Assembly (NCBI GenBank): GCA_016177515.1
Contig: JACOUZ010000066.1
Location: forward strand, 1-7,480
Reading direction: 5' to 3'
DNA: 7,480 nucleotides
From: Acidobacteriota bacterium
GTDB taxonomy: Bacteria > Acidobacteriota > Polarisedimenticolia > Gp22-AA2
Shown here: one piece after another, positions 1 to 5,831 of the stretch
How the letters are laid out: each line of letters starts with the position of its first letter
How positions within the stretch are numbered: the stretch's first letter is position 1
The notes under the pieces: generated by a model
What the model was told of the DNA's origin: nothing
Database searches by the model: none
What the model saw: only the letters and a program-made list of their open reading frames with translations
Position numbers and translations under genes: made by a program

Positions 1-717
1 GCACAGGCCGGTCAGCCGCCTGCTGCTCCGACGCCGGGGGAGCCGGTGGCCGAGCTGCGGGCCCGCCTCGAGACGGTGGCGGGCGAGGTGCAGGTGCTGC
101 GCACGCGCGCCGAGGAATCGGAGCAGCGGCTCGCCGCACTGACGAATGAGCTGCGCGCCACCCGCGAGTCGCTGGATACGATCGCCCGGGCGCCGGCGGC
201 CCGGCCCGCTCCGCCCTCCCCGGGCGTCCCGGCGCCCGGGATGGACCCCGGAAGCTTGGCGGCCGGCGTGATCCCGGCCGCCGCAAGCCCCGCTCCGCAG
301 CCGCCACCGCCCGCGGCGCCGGGCGCCCCCTCCGCCGGGACGGACCTGTACCGGCAGGCGTACAGCGACTATGCCCGGGGCAACCTCGACCAGGCGCTGT
401 CCTCGCTGGAGGAGTTCCTGCGCCTCCACGCGGCGGACGATCGGGCCGATGACGCGCGGTACCTGATCGGGGAGGTCTATTTCAGCCAGCAGAAGTACCC
501 GGAGGCGGTCGGCGCCTACGACCGTCTTCTCAAGGACCACGCGGACGGTGAAAGGGCCGCTTCCGCGCATCTCAAGAAGGGGCTCGCGCTCCTCGAAATG
601 AACCGGACCGCCGACGCGGTCATCCAGTTCCAGCACGTGGTCACCGCCTACCCGAAGTCCGAGGAGGCCCGCGCCGCCCGCGAGCGGCTGCGGGCGCTGG
701 GCCTCAGGGAGCGCTGA
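1..717 (+). CDS. cpoB: Tol-Pal system protein CpoB/YbgF-like, 5'-partial
   Basis: The frame is open to the left edge, so the true start and any signal peptide lie outside. A GTG at 46 is an internal valine candidate, not a convincing start. The visible 238 residues show the CpoB/YbgF layout. Residues about 16-66 form a charged, leucine-heptad coiled coil. Residues about 66-115 are a Pro/Ala-rich linker. The C-terminal 120 residues are tetratricopeptide-like repeats beginning at LYRQAYSDYARGNLDQA, followed by YLIGEVYFSQQKYPEAV and a third repeat with AYPKSEEA. In characterised proteobacteria CpoB is periplasmic, trimerises through the coiled coil and links Tol-Pal function to peptidoglycan synthesis during division. 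The fold is clear. The exact role is inferred, because tol/pal genes are not visible; they may lie upstream. It ends with TGA 21 bases before rpsT. Confidence 0.85.
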   Translation, partial: AQAGQPPAAPTPGEPVAELRARLETVAGEVQVLRTRAEESEQRLAALTNELRATRESLDTIARAPAARPAPPSPGVPAPGMDPGSLAAGVIPAAASPAPQPPPPAAPGAPSAGTDLYRQAYSDYARGNLDQALSSLEEFLRLHAADDRADDARYLIGEVYFSQQKYPEAVGAYDRLLKDHADGERAASAHLKKGLALLEMNRTADAVIQFQHVVTAYPKSEEARAARERLRALGLRER

Positions 718-724
718 GCCACCC

Positions 725-730
725 GGGAGG
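725..730 (+). promoter_or_regulatory. Shine-Dalgarno site of rpsT
   Basis: GGGAGG lies 8 bases before the GTG at 739. It fixes that GTG as the start of ribosomal protein S20. Confidence 0.75.
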
Positions 731-738
731 TCAGAGTC

Positions 739-1011
739 GTGGCACGCATCCAGTCCGCCGTCAAGAACATCCGCAAGAACCGCAAGCGCAACGCGGTCAA
801 CACCGCGCGCCGCAGCCGGCTGCGATCGCAGCTCCGGAAACTGCGGGCCCTGCTCGTCGAGAAGGACGCCGCCGGGGCGCGCCGGGAGCTATCCAGGACC
901 CTGTCGATCCTGGATCGCTCCGTGACCAAGGGAATCCTGCACCGGAACACGGCGGCCCGGCACAAGTCCCGCCTGACGCGCCAGGTCAACTCCCTGGGCG
1001 GCGCCCGCTGA
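739..1011 (+). CDS. rpsT: 30S ribosomal protein S20
   Basis: This 90-residue, strongly basic protein begins MARIQSAVKNIRKNRKR, the usual S20 N-terminus that contacts 16S rRNA. It carries the family signature near the C-terminus: LDRSVTKGILHRNTAARHKSRL, interrupted here only for length (LDRSVTKGILH at about 58-68, then RNTAARHKSRL). Length matches the 85-95 residues usual for S20. The start is GTG with a good ribosome binding site. S20 is a primary 16S rRNA binder in small-subunit assembly. Its placement between cpoB and hsp20-lon, 21 and 16 bases from its neighbours, suggests co-transcription. In E. coli rpsT is typically a separate short unit, so this context is lineage-specific. Confidence 0.97.
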   Translation: MARIQSAVKNIRKNRKRNAVNTARRSRLRSQLRKLRALLVEKDAAGARRELSRTLSILDRSVTKGILHRNTAARHKSRLTRQVNSLGGAR

Positions 1012-1027
1012 GGCGCCCGGGCCTTCG

Positions 1028-1441
1028 ATGGTCCGCATCCGCAGGAGCCCGCCCTCGCCGGTCCTCGACCTGCACCGCCGGATGGAGCAGGTCATGCAGC
1101 ACCTCCTGCGCGACGTCAAGCCGCTCGACACGCCCGCTCCCTGGGTCCCGCGGGTCGACATCTTCGAGACCGCGGACAGCTTCGTCGTGACCCTGGAGAT
1201 CCCCGGGGTGGAGCGCGAGGGGATCGACATCATCGTGGAAGGGCAGTGCCTTCGGGTCTCGGGCACGCGGCCGGAGCCCTCCCCTGCCGGCTGCGTGCGC
1301 TGGCACCAGATGGAGATCGCCCAGGGGTGGTTCGAGCGCGTGCTGGCGCTGCCGGAGGAGGTCGATCCCGACGGCATCACGGCGGTCCACAAGGACGGGT
1401 TCCTCTATATTCACATCCCGCGCGGCCCCTTCGAAAGGTGA
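1028..1441 (+). CDS. Hsp20/alpha-crystallin small heat shock protein
   Basis: The 137-residue product has a short N-terminal arm (1-37) and an alpha-crystallin domain (about 38-131). Domain marks are WVPRVDIFETADSFVV, LEIPGVEREGIDI, LRVSGTR, the GWFERVLALPEEVD strand and the closing DGFLYIHIPR. Small heat shock proteins are ATP-independent holdases that keep unfolding proteins soluble. The chain stops six residues after the last conserved strand (RGPFER), so the usual C-terminal I-x-I/V anchoring motif appears to be missing. The start ATG at 1028 has only a weak GC-rich upstream region. An ATG at 1082 would shorten the arm by 18 residues, but the longer form is preferred because basic N-termini of this kind are common in the family. 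lon follows after 4 bases, suggesting a chaperone-protease unit. Confidence 0.93.
   Translation: MVRIRRSPPSPVLDLHRRMEQVMQHLLRDVKPLDTPAPWVPRVDIFETADSFVVTLEIPGVEREGIDIIVEGQCLRVSGTRPEPSPAGCVRWHQMEIAQGWFERVLALPEEVDPDGITAVHKDGFLYIHIPRGPFER
1434..1441 (+). promoter_or_regulatory. Shine-Dalgarno site of lon overlapping the hsp20 stop
   Basis: AAAGGTGA resembles the 3' half of the consensus AGGAGGTGA and sits 4 bases before the GTG at 1446. Its last three bases are the stop codon of hsp20, so translation of the two genes is probably coupled. Confidence 0.6.
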
Positions 1442-1445
1442 CCCG

Positions 1446-3926
1446 GTGTCCGAGCAAGGCACGGAAGACGACACGGCAGTCCTCGACACCCTGGAGGAGA
1501 GCGGCCGGCCGCGGGGCGGCGCGCCGCGCGCGCTTCCGGCGGTCCTGCCGATCCTCCCGCTGAAGAACACCGTGGTCTTCCCGCACCTGCCGACGCCCCT
1601 GGTGGTCGGGCGTCCCTCTTCCGTGAAGCTGATCGACGACGTCATGCTGAAGGACCGCCTGCTCGGCCTGGTCCTGCAGAAGGACGCCGCGAATGACGAC
1701 CCGAAGGAGAAGGATCTGCAGGCCGTCGGCACCGCCGCCGTCATCCAGCGGATGCTGAAGTTCCCCGACGGCACGATGCGGGTCCTGGTCACCGGGTTCG
1801 AGCGGATCCGCCTGGGCCGTTTCGTCCGGACCGAGCCTTACGCCGTGGCCGAGGTCGCTCTCCTGGCCGAGGAGACCGAGCAGTCGGTGGAAATGGAGGC
1901 CCTGGTGGCCAACCTCCAGAGCCAGATCCGCCGGATGCTTTCGCTCATGCCGATCGCCTCCGAGGAGATCGGCGTGGCGCTCCTGAACATCGGGAGCCCG
2001 GGACGCCTCGCCGACATGGCCGCGGCCCTCCTGATCCGCGACCCGAAGGACAAGCAGAACTACCTCGAGACGGCGTCGGTGCGCGGCCGGCTCGTCAAGC
2101 TGACCCGGCAGATCAGCCGCGAGATCGAGGTCCTGGAGCTGGGCACCAAGATCCAGAAGGAAGTGCAGGACGAGATGGAGAAGGGGCAGCGCGAGTTCGT
2201 GCTGCGCCAGCAGCTCAAGGCAATCCAGAAGGAGCTCGGCGCCACCGACGAGAATGAGGCGGCGATCGCCAAGCTTCAGGACGAGATCGAGAAGGCCGGA
2301 ATGCCCGCCCAGGCCAGGGAGGCCGCCGATCGCGAGATCAACCGGCTGCGCACCATGCCGCCTGCGTCGGCGGAATACGTCGTCAGCCGGACCTACCTGG
2401 ACTGGCTGATCACGCTTCCCTGGGCGAAGCAAAGCGCGGACAAGATCGAGCTCGGGGAGGCGCGCCTGATCCTGGACGAGGATCACTTCGATCTGCAGAT
2501 CGTCAAGGACCGCATCCTCGAGTTCCTGGCGGTTCGCAAGCTCAAGACCGAGTCGCGCGGGCCGATCCTGTGCTTCGTCGGCCCCCCGGGCACCGGCAAG
2601 ACGTCGCTCGGCCGATCGATCGCGCGCTCGATGGGGCGGGCCTTTCACCGCCTGTCCCTCGGTGGGATCCGCGACGAGGCGGAGATCCGCGGCCACCGGC
2701 GGACCTACGTGGGCGCCCTGCCCGGGCAGATCATCCAGGGGATCAGGCGCTGCGGCCAGAGCAATCCCGTGTTCATGCTCGACGAGGTGGACAAGCTTGG
2801 CTCCGACTTCAGGGGGGACCCGGCCTCGGCCCTCCTGGAGGTGCTCGATCCCGAGCAGAACTCGACCTTCGTCGACCACTACCTCGACGTGCCGTTCGAC
2901 CTGTCGCGGGTGATGTTCATCACCACCGCCAACGTCCTCGACACGGTCCCTCCCCCCCTGCGCGATCGCATGGAAGTCCTGGAGCTGCCGGGGTACATCG
3001 ACGAAGAGAAGGCGCAGATCGCGCGTCGCTACCTCATCCCCCGGCAGTGCAGCGCGAGCGGGCTCAAGCCGGAGGACCTCACCATCGAGGACGCCGCCCT
3101 GGCGGCGATCATCTCCCGCTACACGCGGGAGGCGGGCCTCAGAAACCTGGAGCGCGAAATCGCCAAGATAGCCCGCAAGCTGGCCCTCGGCAGGGCGGAG
3201 GGCCGGAGCGGGCCGGTGACCGTGCGCGCCGACGACCTCGTCTCGTACCTCGGGCCCGAGAAGTTCGGGCAGGAGGTGGCCGAGAGGCTGAAGGTCCCGG
3301 GCGTCGCGATCGGGCTGGTCTGGACCCCGTTCGGCGGCCACGTCCTGTTCATCGAGGCCACCCGCATGCCGGGCGCCCAGAAACTCATCCTGACCGGCCA
3401 GCTCGGAGACGTCATGCGCGAGTCGGCGGAGGCGGCCCTGTCCTACATCAGAAGCCGCGCCGCCGACCTCGGGATCGATTCGGGATTTTTCGGGAAGTCG
3501 GACATCCACGTGCACGTCCCTGCGGGAGCGGTGCCGAAGGACGGGCCGTCGGCCGGGGTGACGATCGCCACCGCCATGGTGTCCCTCCTGACCGGGCGCC
3601 TGTGCCGGCCGGCCACCGCGATGACCGGCGAGATCACGCTGCGGGGCAAGGTGCTGCCCGTCGGCGGGATCAAACAGAAGATCCTGGGGGCGCGGCGCGG
3701 CGGGATCTCGACGATCGTCCTGCCGTCGGAGAACGAGAAGGACCTGCACGAGATCCCGGCGGACGTTCTGGGCACGCTCGACTTCCGCTTCGCGAAGACG
3801 GTGGACGACGTCCTGGAGGCGGCCCTGCAGCCCTCCCACGCGAACCGGCAGACGGCCGCCGCCCCCGGCCCCCGGCCCCGGCGCGGGGCGGCGGCGCGCG
3901 CCGTCGGCCGCGCCCCCCGCGCCTGA
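1446..3926 (+). CDS. lon: ATP-dependent protease Lon (endopeptidase La)
   Basis: This is a complete 826-residue bacterial Lon. The N-terminal substrate-binding domain starts at about residue 34 with LPILPLKNTVVFPHLPTPL, followed by a helical region near 200-300. The AAA+ module has Walker A GPPGTGKT (379-386, K385), Walker B VFMLDEVDK (442-450, D446 and E447), sensor 1 in MFITTAN and sensor 2 in REAGLRNLEREI. The protease domain has nucleophile Ser702 in PKDGPSAG and the partner lysine Lys745 in GGIKQK. Both are offset 23 residues from E. coli Ser679 and Lys722. Lon is a cytoplasmic hexamer that degrades misfolded and regulatory proteins. The start is GTG, placed by the overlapping ribosome binding site. 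An Ala/Arg/Pro-rich tail of about 30 residues follows the last conserved helix (VDDVLEAAL) and is not a known functional part of the family. No CIRCE or sigma-32 site was seen nearby. Confidence 0.98.
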   Translation: MSEQGTEDDTAVLDTLEESGRPRGGAPRALPAVLPILPLKNTVVFPHLPTPLVVGRPSSVKLIDDVMLKDRLLGLVLQKDAANDDPKEKDLQAVGTAAVIQRMLKFPDGTMRVLVTGFERIRLGRFVRTEPYAVAEVALLAEETEQSVEMEALVANLQSQIRRMLSLMPIASEEIGVALLNIGSPGRLADMAAALLIRDPKDKQNYLETASVRGRLVKLTRQISREIEVLELGTKIQKEVQDEMEKGQREFVLRQQLKAIQKELGATDENEAAIAKLQDEIEKAGMPAQAREAADREINRLRTMPPASAEYVVSRTYLDWLITLPWAKQSADKIELGEARLILDEDHFDLQIVKDRILEFLAVRKLKTESRGPILCFVGPPGTGKTSLGRSIARSMGRAFHRLSLGGIRDEAEIRGHRRTYVGALPGQIIQGIRRCGQSNPVFMLDEVDKLGSDFRGDPASALLEVLDPEQNSTFVDHYLDVPFDLSRVMFITTANVLDTVPPPLRDRMEVLELPGYIDEEKAQIARRYLIPRQCSASGLKPEDLTIEDAALAAIISRYTREAGLRNLEREIAKIARKLALGRAEGRSGPVTVRADDLVSYLGPEKFGQEVAERLKVPGVAIGLVWTPFGGHVLFIEATRMPGAQKLILTGQLGDVMRESAEAALSYIRSRAADLGIDSGFFGKSDIHVHVPAGAVPKDGPSAGVTIATAMVSLLTGRLCRPATAMTGEITLRGKVLPVGGIKQKILGARRGGISTIVLPSENEKDLHEIPADVLGTLDFRFAKTVDDVLEAALQPSHANRQTAAAPGPRPRRGAAARAVGRAPRA

Positions 3927-3935
3927 CGCGAGCGC

Positions 3936-5390
3936 TCAGCCCTTGATGACGGCCACGGGCACGAGCCGCGCCACCTTGCGCGAGATGCCGGCCCGATCCA
4001 CGACATCCACCACGTCCGCGACGTCCTTGTAAGCCTCGGGGATCTCCTCGGCCAGGGTGGCGTAGCCGTCGGCCCGCACGAAGATGCCGCGATCCTCCAT
4101 CTCGCGCACGATCGGCCGGCCGCGCGCCGTCTTCCTGGCGGCGGCGCGGCTCATCCTGCGGCCGGCGCCGTGGCAGGTGGACCCGAACGTCTCCTCGTAG
4201 GCCTTCCTGGTCCCGACCAGCACGTAGGAGTAGCGCCCCATGTCTCCCGGGATCAGGACCGGCTGGCCCGCCTCCCGGTAGGCCTGAGGCGTCTGCGGAT
4301 GGCCCGGAGGAAAGGCGCGCGTCGCCCCCTTGCGATGGACGCAGAGCCGGCGCTCCTGCCCGTCCACCAGGTGGGTCTCGACCTTGGCGATGTTGTGGCA
4401 GACGTCGTACACCACCTCGATGCCCAGGTCCCGCGGCCCCTTTTGGAGGACCTCCTGGAACGACTGCCGCACCCAGTGCGTGATCATCTGCCGGTTGGCG
4501 AAGGCAAAGTTGGCGGCGGCGCACATGGCGCCGGTGTAGCGCCCACCCTCCTCCGACTTCACGGGCGCGCAGCACAGCTGCGGGTCGGGGAGATGGATGC
4601 CGTAGGCCCGGGCCGCCTTGAGCATGACCTGCAGGAAGTCGTCGCACACCTGGTAGCCCAGGCCGCGCGAGCCGGTGTGGATGGAGACGGTGAGGGCCCC
4701 CTGCTCGAGCCCCAGGGCGCGCGCCGTCGCTTCGTCGTAGATCTCGTCCACGCGCTGGACCTCGACGAAGTGATTCCCCGATCCCAGGGTGCCGAGCTGC
4801 GGCCGGCCGCGCTCCCGGGCGCGGTCGGACACGTTCCCCGGCTGCGCGCCCTCGAGACGGCCCCCCTCCTCGATGTGCAGCAGGTCGGCGGGATCGCCGA
4901 AGCCGTTCTTCACGGCCCACCCGGCGCCCCCCTCCAGCACCCGGTCGATGGTGCGCGCATCCAGCTTGAAGTCCTTGCGGTGCGACCCGACCCCCGTCGG
5001 GATGTTGCGGAACAGGGCCTCGACCAGATCCCGCAGCCGCCCTTCCGTCTCCCCGGCGCTCAGACCTGAGCGCAGCAGTCGGACCCCTCAGTTGATGTCG
5101 TACCCGACGCCGCCGGGCGAGATGACGCCTGCGTCCAGGTCGAACGCCGCCACTCCCCCGATCGGGAAGCCATACCCCCAGTGGATGTCGGGCATCGCCA
5201 GGGAGGCGCGCACGATCCCGGGCAGGCAGGCCACGTTCATGACCTGCTGGAGCGCCTGGTCCTCCCTGATTCCCTGCATCAGGCGGTCATCGGCGAACAC
5301 CAGGCCGGGTACGTTCATCCGCCCCTGGATCGGGATGCGGAAACGACAGTCGTCCAGCCTCTCGATTTCGATCGATGTCGTCCTGGTCAT
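3936..5390 (-). CDS. rtcB: RNA-splicing ligase RtcB with in-frame TGA, predicted selenoprotein
   Basis: RtcB joins RNA 3'-phosphate or 2',3'-cyclic phosphate ends to 5'-OH ends using GTP and Mn2+. Reading through one TGA gives 484 residues, matching the roughly 480 of archaeal-type RtcB. Visible marks in order: MPDIHWGYGFPIGG (66-79), GVGYDIN (94-100, D98), TGA at codon 101 where the family has the Mn-binding cysteine, GVRLLRS, SGNHF (N206, H207), IHTGSRG (H238), VCHNIAK (H332), TCHGAGRRMSR (H407, the guanylated histidine) and C-terminal VIKG (K483). Comparable P. horikoshii positions are D95, C98, H203, H234, H329, H404 and K480. Only the cysteine is replaced. The frame is unbroken on both sides (5390 to 5088 and 5087 to 3936). 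A SECIS-like hairpin follows the TGA. ATG at 5390 has a strong ribosome binding site. Archease lies 12 bases upstream. The final stop is also TGA. A sequencing error or pseudogene is the alternative, but a lone stop at this exact codon followed by a SECIS-like hairpin argues against it. Confidence 0.92.
5056..5073 (-). promoter_or_regulatory. Bacterial SECIS-like hairpin inside rtcB
   Basis: The minus strand reads GCGCTCA-GGTC-TGAGCGC: a perfect 7-bp stem with a 4-base loop. Twenty-one bases separate the TGA from the first loop G, within the 16-37 base range usually given for bacterial SECIS elements. The loop and two closing pairs, CAGGUCUG, are the same as in the E. coli fdhF SECIS, where GGUC is read by SelB. 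The stem lacks the bulged U of fdhF, and the lower stem toward the TGA pairs poorly. Bacterial SECIS elements are variable in these parts. The hairpin is translated as part of LLRSGLSAGE, a stretch that is not strongly conserved in RtcB and so can tolerate RNA constraint. Confidence 0.8.
5088..5090 (-). other. In-frame UGA, predicted selenocysteine codon (residue 101 of RtcB)
   Basis: On the minus strand the codons read GTC GGG TAC GAC ATC AAC TGA GGG GTC, giving VGYDIN-stop-GV. RtcB proteins have Cys here (DINCGV in archaeal-type members), and this residue binds the active-site metals. Cys-to-Sec exchange at a catalytic or metal-binding position is the standard pattern of selenoprotein evolution. 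The codon differs from TGC/TGT by one base. Selenocysteine insertion is inferred; it needs selA, selB and selC elsewhere in the genome, none of which is in this window. Confidence 0.85.
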
Positions 5391-5393
5391 GCG

Positions 5394-5401
5394 ATCCTCC
5401 T
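5394..5401 (-). promoter_or_regulatory. Shine-Dalgarno site of rtcB
   Basis: AGGAGGAT on the minus strand ends 3 bases before the ATG at 5390, with its GGAGG core 5 bases upstream. It is the strongest ribosome binding site in the window and fixes the rtcB start. It lies in the 12-base gap after the archease stop, which supports independent, efficient initiation on rtcB. Confidence 0.8.
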
Positions 5402-5402
5402 C

Positions 5403-5828
5403 TCAGACGTCGAAGACGAGACGGACCCGCCAGGCGCTGCGCCCCCGCACCAGCCGGATCTGGTGGTAGGTCACCGCCTTGATCTCGCGCCGCAGGCGGT
5501 GCCGGGAGCGGTCGAGGCGCTCGCCGCGCGCCGTGCCGCGGGCGCGGAAGAGCAGGCGATCCACGCGCTCCACCTTGAACGACGAGAACACCAGGTCCTC
5601 CGTCTCCAGGCGGTACAGGAGCTCGGAGAGCCAGCGGACCAGGAGGTCCTCCAGGCTCGATCCCCGGACCGCGATGTGCACCGCCCGCCGCGGGCGCGCC
5701 GTCCGCCGGTCGCAGATGAGGTCGAACAGGGCCCGCGCCGCGTTCTCGAACAGCCGCGGCAGCGTCGCACCGCGGACCACGGCCCCGACGTCGGCGGTGT
5801 GCTCGAAGAACTCGTAGCCCGCCGGCAC
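5403..5828 (-). CDS. Archease, activator of RtcB
   Basis: The 141-residue product carries the archease signatures: FFEHTADVG at 7-15 with Asp13, SLEDLLVRWLSELLYRLETE at about 58-77, EIKAVTYH at 115-122, and a C-terminal FDV with Asp140. Archease is a small protein that speeds guanylation of RtcB, allows multiple turnover and broadens its nucleotide use; the conserved acidic residues coordinate a metal. The start is GTG at 5828, only 3 bases after the TAA of rnr. No clear separate ribosome binding site is seen apart from the G-rich end of rnr, so translational coupling is likely. It ends with TGA 12 bases before rtcB. Adjacency to its known partner makes the assignment firm. Confidence 0.95.
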   Translation of the reverse strand: MPAGYEFFEHTADVGAVVRGATLPRLFENAARALFDLICDRRTARPRRAVHIAVRGSSLEDLLVRWLSELLYRLETEDLVFSSFKVERVDRLLFRARGTARGERLDRSRHRLRREIKAVTYHQIRLVRGRSAWRVRLVFDV

Positions 5829-5831
5829 CGC

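Noticed and set aside
46..48. GTG at 46 as the start of cpoB
   Set aside because: The frame is open to the window edge, there is no ribosome binding site before 46, and CpoB needs an N-terminal signal peptide that must lie further upstream.
1377..3839. An 820-codon open frame on the minus strand opposite lon
   Set aside because: It is a shadow frame produced by high GC content; its translation is low-complexity and shows no domain, whereas lon on the plus strand is unambiguous.
3936..4940. The downstream part of rtcB as a separate gene starting at GTG 4940
   Set aside because: RtcB homology continues in frame upstream of 4940 to the TGA at 5088 (for example GVRLLRS and TGVGSHRKDF). There is no ribosome binding site before 4940, and a protein starting there would lack the metal-binding Asp98 region.
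4170..5069. A 299-codon plus-strand frame opposite rtcB
   Set aside because: It is antisense to conserved RtcB motifs and has no recognisable domain or ribosome binding site.
5088..5390. rtcB as a simple pseudogene ending at residue 100
   Set aside because: There is no other frameshift or stop in 484 codons, catalytic residues after the stop are intact, the ribosome binding site is strong, the partner archease is intact, and a SECIS-like hairpin follows. Sequencing error cannot be fully excluded without reads.
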